Positions 1 through 10,296 are shown, numbered from the stretch's first letter. The stretch is DNA of 53,730 bases from Marinomonas flavescens (GCF_004352835.1 NZ_SJSB01000022.1:1-53730); one strand, 5' to 3'. Numbers and translations: made by a program. The notes: generated from the sequence alone by a model not told the origin.

Positions 1-326
1 TGGCGGATTATAAAATATGGTTAGACAAATCTGCACAACAGGTCCTGCCGACCTCTTTGCTTGGAAAAGCGATCCAATACAACCTGAATCAATGGGACAA
101 ACTCACCACTTATCTCCAAGATGGTGATATTAATATCGACAATAACCGAGCAGAACGTGCGATCAAGCCCTTCGTGATTGGTCGTAAAAACTGGTTGTTT
201 GCCAACACAGGAAATAGCGTCAGATCCTGTGCCACACTATACAGTGTTATCGAAACTGCTAAAGCCAACGGTCTCATCCCCTATGACAATCTAGTGACAC
301 TCTTCGAGGAGCTTCCAAAGCGGTAG
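1..326 (+). CDS. tnpC: IS66-family transposase (TnpC), C-terminal fragment
   Basis: The reading frame is open from base 3 and ends with TAG at 324-326, so this is the 3' end of a gene that begins outside the window. The peptide contains NNRAERAIKPFVIGRKNWLF, the conserved C-terminal block of the IS66 TnpC transposase including the catalytic Glu of the DDE triad. It is followed by the SCATLYSVIETAKANGL segment also typical of the family. TnpC catalyses element transposition together with TnpA and TnpB, which are not visible here. A putative right terminal inverted repeat follows about 40 bases after the stop. Family assignment is firm; whether the whole element is intact cannot be judged. Confidence 0.9.
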   Translation, partial: ADYKIWLDKSAQQVLPTSLLGKAIQYNLNQWDKLTTYLQDGDINIDNNRAERAIKPFVIGRKNWLFANTGNSVRSCATLYSVIETAKANGLIPYDNLVTLFEELPKR

Positions 327-399
327 GCTCACGAAAGTCTTGATCACCTGCTGCCATGGAATGTTAAGCGCATCTAGGTGGTGATAGCCTGACGTATAA
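1..399 (+). mobile_element. IS66-family element, right end with terminal inverted repeat
   Basis: The element covers the transposase fragment and ends near base 399. The terminal repeat at 368-399 contains TCTAGGTGGTGATAGCCTGA. Its reverse complement matches the left end of another IS66 element at 53501-53532, with only one mismatch over the 23-base core. The exact outer base is uncertain because the last few bases differ from GTAAAC at the other end. The target-site duplication cannot be checked since the left end of this copy is outside the window. Confidence 0.75.
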
Positions 400-444
400 T
401 TTTTATCTCATTGTTTGCAACATTAATTCGTATGTTTTATCATC

Positions 445-459
445 GTTCACTTGATGAAC
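445..459. promoter_or_regulatory. Candidate operator of the EPS MarR-type regulator (copy 1)
   Basis: A perfect inverted repeat GTTCA-N5-TGAAC lies 93 bases upstream of the regulator start at 553. The same repeat with a different 5-base spacer lies at 36726-36740, upstream of the second regulator copy. The arms are identical while the spacer differs, which suggests a protein-binding palindrome, perhaps autoregulatory. The role is inference. I found no JUMPstart/ops element in this leader. Confidence 0.45.
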
Positions 460-552
460 AGATTCTGTTTTAAATAAATATAAGGCGCTTTTGGCTTCCT
501 TTTTGCTACGACTTTCCCTTTATCCTAATGATCGACTATAAAGTTACTTTCT

Positions 553-891
553 ATGCTGTCTGACGAATACCGCTACAAAATTTTAAAGGAGCTGCAAAGC
601 AATCCTGACTTGAGTCAGCGTGAGCTGGCAAAGCGCTTAGGCATTAGCTTGGGCAAAACAAATTTTTGCATTAAAGCCTTGATTGAAAAAGGGCTGGTCA
701 AAGCAGGTAATTTTAAAAGAAGCTCAGACAAAGCCAAATACTTGTACTTATTAACACCCAAAGGCATAGAAGAGCGAGTGTCGCTCACGCATCATTTTCT
801 CCATAGGAAGCTGCAAGAGCACGATGAGCTAACCAGTGAAATTGAAGAGTTGCGCAAAGAGATAACACATGTTTCTCAACTGACGGGTTAG
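553..891 (+). CDS. MarR-family EPS-associated transcriptional regulator
   Basis: This 112-residue winged-helix protein begins MLSDEYRYKILKEL. It carries the helix-turn-helix LSQRELAKRLGISLGKTNFC at about residues 20-39 and a wing around YLYLLTPKGIEERV. A charged C-terminal helix (EHDELTSEIEELRKEI) may mediate dimer contacts. The size and sequence fit the small MarR-like regulators found at the head of exopolysaccharide and O-antigen loci. It lies directly upstream of manC in the same direction, so it probably controls the glycan operon. A close paralogue occurs at 36888-37229. The ATG lies 93 bases after a GTTCA-N5-TGAAC palindrome that may be its operator. Confidence 0.88.
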   Translation: MLSDEYRYKILKELQSNPDLSQRELAKRLGISLGKTNFCIKALIEKGLVKAGNFKRSSDKAKYLYLLTPKGIEERVSLTHHFLHRKLQEHDELTSEIEELRKEITHVSQLTG

Positions 892-951
892 TAATTGGTT
901 ATGCATAGTGGCATTCCTACTGAGTAATAGTTTGTTTATAAAGGACCTATT

Positions 952-2355
952 TTGAAAATTATTCCCGTTATTTTATCTGGTGGTGTAGGCAGTCGTTTGT
1001 GGCCTTTATCCCGTGAGCATTTTCCTAAGCAATGCCTGCCTCTTACCGATGAACAATACAGCTTATTACAACAAACGGCGAAAAGAACTCAAGCGCTTGA
1101 TGTCAGCGCACCGATTGTTGTCTGTAACGAAGATCATCGCTTTTTAATCGCCCAGCAATTACAAGAAATTGGCGTCACTCAGGCCAGTATTGTACTTGAG
1201 CCACAGGGTCGCAATACAGCGCCGGCCATTGCACTTGCTGCGTTAGAAGCTCAACATAAAAATCTAGACGATGCCTTGTTGCTCGTGTTGCCCGCTGATC
1301 ACGTGATCCGAGACATCAGCGCATTTGAAAAAGCCATTCAGCAAGCGGCCGAGCTTGCCAACCAAGGGGCATTAGTGACCTTTGGCGTGCAGCCGACTCG
1401 CCCAGAAACCGGCTATGGCTATATTCGTGCTGGCGACGATTTTGCCGTCGCGGAGTTTGTCGAAAAACCAGACGAAGCCACCGCACAGTCTTATTTAGAC
1501 TCAGGCGATTACCTTTGGAACAGTGGCATGTTCTTGTTTAAAGCCAAGACCTATTTATCAGAGTTGGCGCTCCATAGAGCCGACATAGCAGAAGCTGTTT
1601 CCATCGCTTACCAAGCTCGCAGTCAAGACATGGACTTTGTTCGTATAGACGCAGCCGCTTTTGCCACTTGCCCAGAAGAATCCATCGACTATGCCGTAAT
1701 GGAACCCACTAAAAACGCAAAAGTCGTCCCTTACGCAGGCGATTGGAGTGACATTGGTGCATGGGATGCTTTGTACGATTATGCGGACAAAGACGCCGAC
1801 CAAAATGTCCTACTTGGCGATGTCATGTCAGAAGGCTCAAACAATTGCCTAGTTCGTTCAGAGTCTCGTTTAGTCGCCGCCGTTGGGGTAAACAATCTCG
1901 TCATTGTAGAAACTGCCGACGCCATACTAGTGATGGATAAAGACAACGCCCAAGACGTGAAGAAGATCGTTAAACGCCTCAAAGCGGAAGGTCGAGAAGA
2001 ACACATGTTCCATACCACTGTGTATCGCCCTTGGGGTTCTTATCAAACTGTAGACCTTGGCGAACGCCATCAAGTAAAACGCATTATGGTGAAACCGGGT
2101 GAAAAGCTTAGTGTGCAAATGCATCACCACCGAGCTGAACATTGGGTCGTGGTATCTGGCACAGCAAAAGTACAAAACGGCGACAAAGAAATTCTACTGA
2201 CAGAAAACGAATCCACTTACATCCCTGTGGGTGTGGTTCATGCGTTAGAAAACCCTGGGAAGATTCCTCTTGAACTAGTCGAAGTGCAATCTGGCAGTTA
2301 CTTAGGTGAAGACGACATAGTGCGTTTTAGTGACAGATACGGGCGCTCAAAATAA
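952..2355 (+). CDS. manC: Mannose-1-phosphate guanylyltransferase / mannose-6-phosphate isomerase
   Basis: This bifunctional type II enzyme (467 residues, the usual length) supplies GDP-mannose from fructose-6-phosphate by way of mannose phosphates. The N-terminal nucleotidyltransferase shows GGVGSRLWPLSRE with PKQ at residues 10-27 and the sugar-binding VEKPDEA segment. The C-terminal cupin isomerase carries the metal-binding motif [10 protein letters not shown] near residue 390. The start is TTG at 952, preceded by AAGGACC. Its stop overlaps the start of manB by one base (TAATG), so the two are translationally coupled. Its last third is duplicated as a remnant at 37214-37581. GDP-mannose made here feeds both gmd-fcl pairs. 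Confidence 0.95.
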   Translation: MKIIPVILSGGVGSRLWPLSREHFPKQCLPLTDEQYSLLQQTAKRTQALDVSAPIVVCNEDHRFLIAQQLQEIGVTQASIVLEPQGRNTAPAIALAALEAQHKNLDDALLLVLPADHVIRDISAFEKAIQQAAELANQGALVTFGVQPTRPETGYGYIRAGDDFAVAEFVEKPDEATAQSYLDSGDYLWNSGMFLFKAKTYLSELALHRADIAEAVSIAYQARSQDMDFVRIDAAAFATCPEESIDYAVMEPTKNAKVVPYAGDWSDIGAWDALYDYADKDADQNVLLGDVMSEGSNNCLVRSESRLVAAVGVNNLVIVETADAILVMDKDNAQDVKKIVKRLKAEGREEHMFHTTVYRPWGSYQTVDLGERHQVKRIMVKPGEKLSVQMHHHRAEHWVVVSGTAKVQNGDKEILLTENESTYIPVGVVHALENPGKIPLELVEVQSGSYLGEDDIVRFSDRYGRSK

Positions 2356-3845
2356 TGTCAGACACTAACAAAATACACGTTAAAACACTGAGCGATGAAC
2401 TTGGTGTGAGTTTTGGGACCAGTGGCGTGCGAGGGCTAGTAAAAGACTTAACGCCTGATCTTTGCTTCGCGTTTGTGTGCTCATTTCTTGAGAATGTTTG
2501 TCCGCAAACTGAACAGGTTGCAGTGGGTATCGATTTACGCCCTAGTAGCCCTGAAATAGCCAAGGCTTGTTTAGCGGCGATTGAAGCCAGCGGCACCCAA
2601 GCCATCTATTGTGGCGCGTTACCGACGCCAGCTTTAGCGTTTTATGCCATGCAAAATAATATGGCGGCGGTGATGATCACCGGCAGTCACATTCCTTTTG
2701 ATCGTAATGGCATTAAGTTTTACCGACCTGACGGCGAGATCAGCAAAGCCGACGAAGCCAGTATCATGAATGGCGATGTGTCTATTCCTGCGGATTTGGC
2801 AATGCAAGTTGAGCAAGCCATATTGCCCGCCGTAAGTAACGATGCCATTGAGTTATTCAAAACGCGATATACCAGTTTGTTTCCAGCAGATATGTTGCAA
2901 GGCAAGCGCATTGGAGTGTATGAACACTCTAGTGTCGCCCGCGATGTGATCAAAGCATTATTAGTGCAATTTGGTGCAGAAGTCATCTCGCTTGAGCGGA
3001 CCGAAACCTTTGTACCGATTGATACCGAAGCTGTTTCTGAAGAAGACAAGCAAAAAGGACTAGATTGGTCAAAGCAATATAATTTAGACGCCATTGTCTC
3101 TACCGATGGTGATGGCGATCGTCCACTCATCAGCGACGAAAATGGTCATTGGCTACGGGGCGATATTCTTGGTGTGCTCTGTGCCGATTATCTAGCCGCA
3201 ACCCATATTGCCGCACCGGTAAACGTTAATACCGTTCTTGAATTAAGGGGCGAATTGCAAAACCCTAAACGAGTGACGCTGAGAACCAAAATCGGCTCCC
3301 CGTATGTTATCGCAGGAATGGAGCAACTAGAACAAGACGCTCAAGGCTCTGTTTTAGAGGCGTTTAGTATTGTCGGTTATGAAGCCAACGGCGGTTTCTT
3401 AGTGGGTTCTGATATGCAGGTAAACAACCAAACCTTACATGCTTTACCAACACGAGATTCTGTTTTACCTATCTTGATTATACTTGCTATGTCTCATCAA
3501 CAGCAAAGAGCTATTAGTCAGCTAACGTCAGAGTTTGCTCCCCGCTTTACCGCCAGCGACCGCATTAAAGACATCCCTACGGATGTCAGCAAGCAACTGA
3601 TTGCCGACCTGAAAGCCAGTAAAGAAAAGCAAACTGAACTACTTCAAGCAATTGCGAAACAAGATGAAACATTAGAAGTCGTTTCTATTGATGAAACCGA
3701 CGGATTGAGAATGACACTGAATAACGGCGACATAGTTCACCTTAGGCCATCTGGCAATGCGCCGGAATTGAGGTGTTATGTTGAGAGTCAGAGTCAAAAA
3801 GGTGCGAACCAGATTGTAGATAAAATACTCGTTAGTGTTCGTTAA
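2355..3845 (+). CDS. manB: Phosphomannomutase
   Basis: This 496-residue alpha-D-phosphohexomutase interconverts mannose-6-phosphate and mannose-1-phosphate, the step between the two activities of ManC. The phosphoserine loop reads TGSHIPFDRNG near residues 109-119 (the family more often has TASHNP). The Mg-binding loop DGDGDR is at about 251-256, and the phosphate-binding loop RPSGNAPELR is near the C-terminus. The start codon overlaps the manC stop by one base. The motifs also fit phosphoglucomutase or phosphoglucosamine mutase, but pairing with manC and gmd makes phosphomannomutase by far the best reading. It could equally be named cpsG. Confidence 0.9.
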   Translation: MSDTNKIHVKTLSDELGVSFGTSGVRGLVKDLTPDLCFAFVCSFLENVCPQTEQVAVGIDLRPSSPEIAKACLAAIEASGTQAIYCGALPTPALAFYAMQNNMAAVMITGSHIPFDRNGIKFYRPDGEISKADEASIMNGDVSIPADLAMQVEQAILPAVSNDAIELFKTRYTSLFPADMLQGKRIGVYEHSSVARDVIKALLVQFGAEVISLERTETFVPIDTEAVSEEDKQKGLDWSKQYNLDAIVSTDGDGDRPLISDENGHWLRGDILGVLCADYLAATHIAAPVNVNTVLELRGELQNPKRVTLRTKIGSPYVIAGMEQLEQDAQGSVLEAFSIVGYEANGGFLVGSDMQVNNQTLHALPTRDSVLPILIILAMSHQQQRAISQLTSEFAPRFTASDRIKDIPTDVSKQLIADLKASKEKQTELLQAIAKQDETLEVVSIDETDGLRMTLNNGDIVHLRPSGNAPELRCYVESQSQKGANQIVDKILVSVR

Positions 3846-3896
3846 TACACTGACAATTTAAAAAATACATATAAAATTTTAAAACACGGAGTAAAC

Positions 3897-5021
3897 ATGA
3901 GTAAGAAAGCACTCATTACAGGTATTACAGGACAAGATGGTTCTTACCTTGCTGAACTTTTATTAGGTAAAGGATATGAAGTTCATGGTATCAAACGTCG
4001 CTCTTCTTCCTTAAACACTGAGCGTGTTGATCATATCTATCAGGATAACCACGAGCAAAACCAAAAGTTCTTTTTACATTATGGTGACCTTACTGATTCA
4101 TCTAACTTAACTCGCATCATCAAAGATATTCAGCCTGATGAGGTCTATAACCTAGGCGCTCAGTCACATGTAGCTGTTTCTTTTGAGTGCCCTGAATATA
4201 CGGCCGATGTGGATGCAATGGGTACACTACGTTTACTTGAAGCGATTCGCTTTTTAGGGCTAGAAAAGAAAACAAAATTTTACCAAGCTTCAACTTCAGA
4301 GCTTTATGGTGAAGTACAAGAGATCCCACAGAAAGAAACAACGCCGTTTCACCCTCGCTCGCCATACGCTGTTGCGAAAATGTATGCCTACTGGATAGTC
4401 GTTAACTACCGTGAGTCCTATGGTATGTATGCCTGTAACGGCATTCTTTTTAACCATGAATCTCCACGCCGTGGCGAAACCTTCGTAACTCGTAAAATTA
4501 CACGAGCGATTGCCAATATCTCACAAGGGTTAGGAAGCTGTTTGTACCTAGGTAACATGGATGCACTCCGTGACTGGGGACATGCAAAAGACTACGTTCG
4601 CATGCAATGGATGATGCTGCAGCAAGATAAAGCGGATGATTTCGTTATCGCAACAGGTAAACAAATTTCTGTACGCGATTTTGTTAAGTTATCTGCGAAA
4701 GAAGCGGGTATTGAGCTAGCGTTTACAGGCAAAGGTCTTGATGAAATCGCTACAGTAACCGCTATCACAGGTGACAATGCGCCTGCACTGAACGTGGGTG
4801 ATGTTATCGTAAAAGTAGACCCTCGTTATTTCCGCCCTGCGGAAGTGGAAACACTTTTAGGAGACCCATCAAAAGCCAAAGATAAGCTTGGTTGGACACC
4901 ACAAATTACAGTAGAAGAAATGTGTGCGGAAATGGTCGCGACTGACTTGCAGAATGCCAAGCAGCATGCACTTTTGAAGAAACATGGTTTTAATGTTGCT
5001 GTATCTATCGAGAATGCTTAG
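3897..5021 (+). CDS. gmd: GDP-mannose 4,6-dehydratase (copy 1)
   Basis: This 374-residue extended short-chain dehydrogenase converts GDP-D-mannose to GDP-4-keto-6-deoxy-D-mannose. The NAD(P)-binding GITGQDG is at residues 9-15. The catalytic Tyr-Lys pair is in [12 protein letters not shown] near 157-161, with QASTSELYG just before it. A good ribosome site (GGAG, six bases from ATG) sets the start. The fcl gene begins two bases after the stop. A second, clearly homologous gmd-fcl pair sits at 23.0-25.1 kb. The two proteins differ by scattered substitutions and at the C-terminus, so they are diverged paralogues rather than a fresh duplication. Confidence 0.96.
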   Translation: MSKKALITGITGQDGSYLAELLLGKGYEVHGIKRRSSSLNTERVDHIYQDNHEQNQKFFLHYGDLTDSSNLTRIIKDIQPDEVYNLGAQSHVAVSFECPEYTADVDAMGTLRLLEAIRFLGLEKKTKFYQASTSELYGEVQEIPQKETTPFHPRSPYAVAKMYAYWIVVNYRESYGMYACNGILFNHESPRRGETFVTRKITRAIANISQGLGSCLYLGNMDALRDWGHAKDYVRMQWMMLQQDKADDFVIATGKQISVRDFVKLSAKEAGIELAFTGKGLDEIATVTAITGDNAPALNVGDVIVKVDPRYFRPAEVETLLGDPSKAKDKLGWTPQITVEEMCAEMVATDLQNAKQHALLKKHGFNVAVSIENA

Positions 5022-5023
5022 TC

Positions 5024-5995
5024 ATGAACGAAATTAAAAAGAGAGTCTTTGTCGCTGGCCATAAGGGTATGGTCGGATCTGCCATTGTGCGTCAACTGGA
5101 AAAAAATCCAGATGTTGAAATAGTCGTTCGTTCTCGTACAGAACTAGATCTACTAAACCAGCAAGCTGTAGCAGATTTCTTTAACAACGAGAGTATTGAT
5201 CAAGTTTATTTAGCTGCAGCTAAAGTAGGTGGTATTCATGCGAACAACACCTATCCTGCTGACTTCATTTATGAAAACCTGATGATTGAGTGCAATATTA
5301 TCCATAGCGCTCATGTGGCTAATATTCAACAATTACTCTTTTTAGGGTCATCATGCATTTATCCTAAATTAGCAGAACAGCCTATGTCAGAGTCTGCTTT
5401 ATTAACAGGGACTCTTGAAGAAACTAATGAGCCTTATGCCATTGCGAAAATAGCTGGCATAAAACTTTGTGAAAGTTACAACCGACAATATGGCCGAGAC
5501 TATCGTAGTGTAATGCCAACGAATCTTTATGGCCCTGGTGATAATTTCCATCCAGAAAACAGCCATGTTATCCCCGCTCTTATTCGTCGCTTTCATGAAG
5601 CGAAAGTTAACGGAGATAAAAAGGTTGTTGCATGGGGCAGTGGCAAGCCCATGCGTGAGTTTTTATACGTGGATGACATGGCCGAAGCCTCTATCCATGT
5701 GATGAATCTAGATAAGCAGATTTACGACGAAAACACTGAGCCTATGTTAAGTCATATTAATGTAGGAAGTGGTGTTGATTGTACTATCCGTGAGTTGGTA
5801 GAAACGGTTGCTAAGGTAGTTGGTTTTGATGGTGAAATTAAGTTTGATGCATCTAAGCCTGATGGCGCACCTAGGAAGCTTATGAATGTGTCTCGCTTGG
5901 AAAGGTTGGGTTGGTGTTCAAATGTTGAGCTAAAACAGGGTTTAACTAAAAACTATCAATGGTTTTTAGAAAACCAAATGGGCTTTAGATACTAA
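5024..5995 (+). CDS. fcl: GDP-L-fucose synthase (copy 1)
   Basis: This 323-residue epimerase/reductase turns GDP-4-keto-6-deoxy-mannose into GDP-L-fucose with NADPH. It shows the nucleotide-binding GHKGMVG at residues 12-18, the [12 protein letters not shown] block and the catalytic YAIAK. The segment [15 protein letters not shown] is also typical of the family. It follows gmd with a two-base gap. GDP-L-fucose is the donor for the fucosyltransferase-like proteins at 17.2 and 19.1 kb. A second copy lies at 24126-25097; the two genes share an exact 44-base stretch (5216-5259 and 24318-24361) inside otherwise diverged sequence. Confidence 0.95.
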   Translation: MNEIKKRVFVAGHKGMVGSAIVRQLEKNPDVEIVVRSRTELDLLNQQAVADFFNNESIDQVYLAAAKVGGIHANNTYPADFIYENLMIECNIIHSAHVANIQQLLFLGSSCIYPKLAEQPMSESALLTGTLEETNEPYAIAKIAGIKLCESYNRQYGRDYRSVMPTNLYGPGDNFHPENSHVIPALIRRFHEAKVNGDKKVVAWGSGKPMREFLYVDDMAEASIHVMNLDKQIYDENTEPMLSHINVGSGVDCTIRELVETVAKVVGFDGEIKFDASKPDGAPRKLMNVSRLERLGWCSNVELKQGLTKNYQWFLENQMGFRY

Positions 5996-6013
5996 TGTTT
6001 GGTAAATAAAAAT

Positions 6014-6991
6014 ATGTTGATTGACACGACAGAAGGCACACAATTTGAAGCGCAAGATGATTTATCTATATTAGACTCTGCGCTTAAATCAGGCTTAGTG
6101 TTTGAATATAGTTGTAAAAATGGCCAGTGTGGTGTGTGTAAAACAACGCTTCTGAATGGTGAAGTGATCGAATTACGAGCTCAATTGGCACTCAGTGATC
6201 AAGAGAAAAGTGACAATAAAATTTTGACCTGTTGCTGCGCTGCGAAAACATCTATCAAAATAGACTCTACAGATCTAAGTGCCTTACATGGTATTACAGT
6301 AAAAACTTTACCTGCACGTGTGAGCCATATTTCTTATCTGAGTGAGAAAATTGTTGAAATTAGATTGCGATTGCCTCCTACAGCTATTTTCCAGTTTGTT
6401 GAAGGGCAGTACTTAGATGTGATTTGGAATACGATTCGTCGTAGCTACTCTATTGCTAGTATAAGTGCTGATAAAGAAATAACTCTGCTCATTAAGTGTT
6501 TCGAAAACGGTCAAATGACTGATTATTGGTTTAATAAAGTCAAGAAAAATGATCTGCTACGAATTGAAGGGCCAAAGGGTACTTTCTTTTTAAGAGATGC
6601 TCAAAGCCCATTGATTTTCCTTGCGACAGGAACAGGTATTGCTCCTATTAAATCGATATTAAATAGCCTTGAACATGATTCAGATTTCCAACAGTTACAC
6701 CCAATTATGGTGTACTGGGGGAACCGTTCGCCAGAGGATTTTGTTTGGCAAGCTAGCTTTAACAAGTTGACCGTTGATTTTTATAATGTACTGTCCCAGC
6801 CAACAAATGATTGGTCTGGTGATACTGGGTATGTACAAGATATTGCTTTAGCAAGACAGCATAACCTTGACGATACAGTAGTGTACGCTTGTGGCTCAAA
6901 TGCCATGATTAAATCGGCGAAAGAGCAATTTTTAGCCTGTGGGTTAGATGAAAATAGATTTTATTCTGACGCCTTTGTGCAAAGCTTTTAA
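6014..6991 (+). CDS. CDP-6-deoxy-4-hexulose-3-dehydrase reductase, AscD/DdhD-like
   Basis: This is an NADH-dependent iron-sulfur flavoprotein reductase that supplies electrons to the RfbH-type C3 dehydratase during 3-deoxygenation of CDP-4-keto-6-deoxyglucose. The N-terminal plant-type 2Fe-2S domain shows [13 protein letters not shown] plus a later Cys in TCCCAAKT. An FAD domain follows with RRSYSIAS, then an NAD-binding domain with [13 protein letters not shown] and a terminal [15 protein letters not shown] at 6014 gives 325 residues; an in-frame TTG at 5999 is an alternative start. Neither start has a strong ribosome site. It sits between fcl and rfbF, next to its predicted partners. Confidence 0.85.
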   Translation: MLIDTTEGTQFEAQDDLSILDSALKSGLVFEYSCKNGQCGVCKTTLLNGEVIELRAQLALSDQEKSDNKILTCCCAAKTSIKIDSTDLSALHGITVKTLPARVSHISYLSEKIVEIRLRLPPTAIFQFVEGQYLDVIWNTIRRSYSIASISADKEITLLIKCFENGQMTDYWFNKVKKNDLLRIEGPKGTFFLRDAQSPLIFLATGTGIAPIKSILNSLEHDSDFQQLHPIMVYWGNRSPEDFVWQASFNKLTVDFYNVLSQPTNDWSGDTGYVQDIALARQHNLDDTVVYACGSNAMIKSAKEQFLACGLDENRFYSDAFVQSF

Positions 6992-7005
6992 ATAGGATGT
7001 TTGAA

Positions 7006-7779
7006 ATGAAAGCAGTCATTTTAGCTGGCGGGTTAGGCACTCGTTTAAGTGAAGAAACAGTTGCAAAGCCAAAGCCTATGGTGGAAGTGGGTGGGAAACC
7101 GATACTTTGGCATATTATGAAAATGTATTCTCATCATGGTATTACAGATTTTATTATTTGCTGTGGTTATAAAGGCTATGTCATTAAAGAGTATTTTGCG
7201 AACTACTTTCTACATATGTCGGATGTAACTTTCAATATGAAAGACAATGAGATGACAGTACATCAAAAGCGTGCAGAGCCCTGGACAGTAACATTAGTTG
7301 ACACTGGGGAGAGCTCTATGACCGGAGGCCGCCTTAATCGAGTGGCGGATTATCTTAAAGGGGAAGAGGCGTTTTGCTTTACCTATGGCGATGGTGTGTC
7401 TGATGTAGATATCGCTGACTCTATTCGATTTCATAAGGCACATGGGAAACAAGCTACACTAACAGCGACTTACCCTCCAGGTCGCTTTGGTGCATTAGAT
7501 CTGAAAGACGGTGTCGTGCGCAGCTTTAAAGAAAAGCCACAAGGTGATGGCGGCATGATCAATGGCGGCTTCTTTGTACTATCACCTAAGGTCTTGGAAT
7601 TAATCAAGGGTGATAATACAACGTGGGAACAAGAACCATTGGTGACACTCGCAGAAAAAGGAGAGCTAATGGCTTATGAACATAAAGGCTTTTGGCAGCC
7701 TATGGATACTCTTAGAGATAAACTTCATTTAGAAGCTTTATGGGAATCTGGAAAAGCACCTTGGAAAAAATGGGATTAG
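7006..7779 (+). CDS. rfbF: Glucose-1-phosphate cytidylyltransferase
   Basis: RfbF (also named DdhA) makes CDP-D-glucose from CTP and glucose-1-phosphate, the first step to CDP-3,6-dideoxy sugars. The sequence has the nucleotidyltransferase signature [13 protein letters not shown] near the N-terminus, followed by [19 protein letters not shown]. It also has [12 protein letters not shown] and [12 protein letters not shown], all typical of this enzyme. The start at 7006 is preferred because AGG lies nine bases upstream; ATG at 6997 directly abuts that AGG. The length of 257 residues matches the family. The gene is followed four bases later by rfbG. Confidence 0.95.
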   Translation: MKAVILAGGLGTRLSEETVAKPKPMVEVGGKPILWHIMKMYSHHGITDFIICCGYKGYVIKEYFANYFLHMSDVTFNMKDNEMTVHQKRAEPWTVTLVDTGESSMTGGRLNRVADYLKGEEAFCFTYGDGVSDVDIADSIRFHKAHGKQATLTATYPPGRFGALDLKDGVVRSFKEKPQGDGGMINGGFFVLSPKVLELIKGDNTTWEQEPLVTLAEKGELMAYEHKGFWQPMDTLRDKLHLEALWESGKAPWKKWD

Positions 7780-7783
7780 CAAT

Positions 7784-8884
7784 ATGACGAAAGCTTTTGT
7801 AGATCCCGAATTTTGGTCTGGTAAACGTGTTTTTTTAACTGGGCATACTGGTTTTAAAGGAAGTTGGCTTAGTCTGTGGCTACAAAGCATGGGCGCCCAG
7901 GTAAAGGGTTTTTCTTTAGAGCCTCCAACATCTCCAGCACTTTTTCATGTCGCTAATGTTGCGACCGGTATGGAAAGCGACCTTGGTGATATCCGTAACC
8001 GAGAACAGATCAAGAATAGCATGTGTGCTTTTGATCCAGAAATTCTCATTCATATGGCAGCACAACCCTTGGTTCGTCTCTCTTATGTAGAGCCTGTTGA
8101 AACTTATGAAACGAATGTGATGGGTACCGTTCATGTATTAGAAGCTGCTCGCCATTGCCCCAATCTTAAGGCCATTGTTAACGTGACGACAGATAAGTGT
8201 TACGAAAATAAAGAATGGGAATGGGGTTATAGGGAAGATGAGCCTATGGGCGGTTTTGACCCTTACAGCAATAGTAAAGGTTGTGTAGAGCTAATTACCA
8301 GTGCTTACCGTCAATCTTTTTTTTCTACAGCGAGTAGTGCAAAGTTAGCTTCCGCTCGAGCGGGTAATGTCATTGGTGGTGGAGACTGGGCATTAGATCG
8401 TCTAATTCCCGATATATTAAAAGCATTTGAAAATGAAAACGCTGTAATTGTTCGTAATCCACTGGCGACACGTCCCTGGCAACATGTTTTGGAGCCGCTT
8501 AGTGGCTATTTAGTTTTGGCTCAGCACCTATACGAAAGCCATGGTAATGAGCAAGGTTTTGATGTTGCAGAAGGTTGGAATTTTGGTCCTAAAGACGATG
8601 ACGCAAGATCAGTCGAGTGGATATTAAATGCCATGGTAGAGCAATGGGGTGAAAATGCCTGCTGGGAATTAGATGAGAATCCACAGCCTCATGAAGCCAA
8701 GTTTTTGAAACTAGATATTTCAAAGGCTAAGTCAAGACTGTATTGGGCACCGACATGGCGTTTAGAGCATACTCTTAGCCGAATTATTACATGGCATAAA
8801 GCATTTTTGAATAAAGGCAATATGCGCGTAGCATGTGTGCAAGAAATCAATGACTATATGAAAGATATGACATCTTCTCATTAG
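7784..8884 (+). CDS. rfbG: CDP-glucose 4,6-dehydratase
   Basis: RfbG (DdhB) is a 366-residue NAD-dependent SDR that makes CDP-4-keto-6-deoxy-D-glucose. It shows the cofactor loop GHTGFKGSWLSLWL at about residues 20-33 and the family-specific VNVTTDKCYENKEW. The catalytic Tyr-Lys region is represented by FDPYSNSKGCVEL, and RPWQHVLEPLSGY follows. It sits between rfbF and rfbH, as in Salmonella and Yersinia dideoxyhexose loci. A 74-base gap separates it from rfbH. Confidence 0.95.
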   Translation: MTKAFVDPEFWSGKRVFLTGHTGFKGSWLSLWLQSMGAQVKGFSLEPPTSPALFHVANVATGMESDLGDIRNREQIKNSMCAFDPEILIHMAAQPLVRLSYVEPVETYETNVMGTVHVLEAARHCPNLKAIVNVTTDKCYENKEWEWGYREDEPMGGFDPYSNSKGCVELITSAYRQSFFSTASSAKLASARAGNVIGGGDWALDRLIPDILKAFENENAVIVRNPLATRPWQHVLEPLSGYLVLAQHLYESHGNEQGFDVAEGWNFGPKDDDARSVEWILNAMVEQWGENACWELDENPQPHEAKFLKLDISKAKSRLYWAPTWRLEHTLSRIITWHKAFLNKGNMRVACVQEINDYMKDMTSSH

Positions 8885-8964
8885 TCAGTAAAACTTACCG
8901 TGCATGAGAGGTGTGTACTCCTTCTTATTAAAGCACATCATATAAAGTTAAATCAGGATTGAAT

Positions 8965-10287
8965 ATGTCAGTTAAAGCAGATGAGTTGCGAGCTCAAATT
9001 AATAGCCTAGTTAAAGAGTATGCAGCTGAGGTTTATACACCTAAAGCGTTTATCCCTGGTGAAAGTGTTATTCCTCCATCAGGTAAAGTGATCGGTTCTG
9101 CCGAACTAGAAAATATGGTGGATGCTTCTCTTGATGGGTGGTTAACGACAGGGCGCTTTAATGAGCAGTTTGAAAAAAAACTGGCTGAATTTATAGGTGT
9201 GGATTTTGCTCTTTCTGTAAACTCTGGTTCATCAGCAAACTTGGTCGCATTTAGTGCTTTAACCTCCCCTAAACTTGGAAATAGAGCAATTAAAAAAGGT
9301 GACGAAGTCATTGGTGTTGCCGCAGGTTTTCCTACCACAGTAAACCCTATCGTTCAATTTGGTGCTGTTCCTGTATTTGTTGATGTGGATATGGCTACTC
9401 ATAATATTGACGTAAAGTTAATTGAAGCGGCAATTACTCCAAAAACTAAAGCAATTATGCTGGCCCATACTTTAGGTAACCCTTTTAATGTCGGAAAAGT
9501 AAAAGAAATATGTGATGAACACGGTCTTTGGTTGGTAGAAGATTGCTGTGATGCATTAGGTGCCAAATATGACGGTAAAATGGTAGGTACTTTTGGTGAT
9601 ATAGGAACGCTTAGTTTTTATCCCGCTCATCATATTACTATGGGCGAAGGTGGAGCGGTATTTACCAATAACCCACAATTAAAAATGATTGCGGAATCTT
9701 TTCGAGATTGGGGGCGTGATTGTTACTGTGCACCAGGCTGTGATGATACTTGTGGTAATCGCTTCGGTCAGCAATTTGGTTCCCTACCTCAAGGGTATGA
9801 CCATAAATATGTTTATGCTCATCTAGGATACAATCTTAAAATCAGCGATATGCAAGCTGCTTGTGGTTTAGCTCAGCTTGATCGTGCGCAAGAATTTATT
9901 GATAAGCGTAATACAAACTACGACTATTTAAGAACTCGTTTATTATCAACATTGAGTGACTTTTTAGAAATTGCGGAGCCTACTCCAAATAGCACACCAT
10001 CGTGGTTTGGTTTTCCTGTGACCCTGAAAGAAGAGTCTGGTGTGTCTCGTTTGGATCTATTGAAGTTCCTAGATCAAAGTAAAATTGGTAGTCGTTTGTT
10101 GTTTGCTGGTAATTTGACTCGCCAGCCGTATTTTCAGGGAGTAGAGCATCGTGTTGTAGGTGAGCTAGCTAATACTGATCGAACAATGAATCAAACTTTT
10201 TGGCTTGGTATCTTTCCTGCTTTAAATGAAGATCACTTTGAGTTTGTTGCTGAACAGATCGAAGAGTTTTTTGGTGTGAATTTTTAG
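8965..10287 (+). CDS. rfbH: CDP-4-keto-6-deoxy-D-glucose-3-dehydratase
   Basis: RfbH (DdhC/E1) is a PMP- and 2Fe-2S-dependent dehydratase that removes the C3 hydroxyl of CDP-4-keto-6-deoxyglucose together with the AscD-type reductase. The usual PLP lysine is replaced by histidine in SFYPAHHITMGEGG, the hallmark of this enzyme. Cluster cysteines appear in CYCAPGCDDTC at about residues 253-263. The start at ATG 8965 is supported by AGGA six bases upstream; an in-frame TTG lies at 8959. The transketolase N-terminal gene begins ten bases after the stop, which ties this pathway to the transketolase pair. Confidence 0.96.
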   Translation: MSVKADELRAQINSLVKEYAAEVYTPKAFIPGESVIPPSGKVIGSAELENMVDASLDGWLTTGRFNEQFEKKLAEFIGVDFALSVNSGSSANLVAFSALTSPKLGNRAIKKGDEVIGVAAGFPTTVNPIVQFGAVPVFVDVDMATHNIDVKLIEAAITPKTKAIMLAHTLGNPFNVGKVKEICDEHGLWLVEDCCDALGAKYDGKMVGTFGDIGTLSFYPAHHITMGEGGAVFTNNPQLKMIAESFRDWGRDCYCAPGCDDTCGNRFGQQFGSLPQGYDHKYVYAHLGYNLKISDMQAACGLAQLDRAQEFIDKRNTNYDYLRTRLLSTLSDFLEIAEPTPNSTPSWFGFPVTLKEESGVSRLDLLKFLDQSKIGSRLLFAGNLTRQPYFQGVEHRVVGELANTDRTMNQTFWLGIFPALNEDHFEFVAEQIEEFFGVNF

Positions 10288-10296
10288 GAATAAGTG

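Noticed and set aside
327..552. JUMPstart/ops element upstream of the glycan locus
   Set aside because: I found no GGCGGTAG-type core in this leader or in the leader of the second regulator copy.
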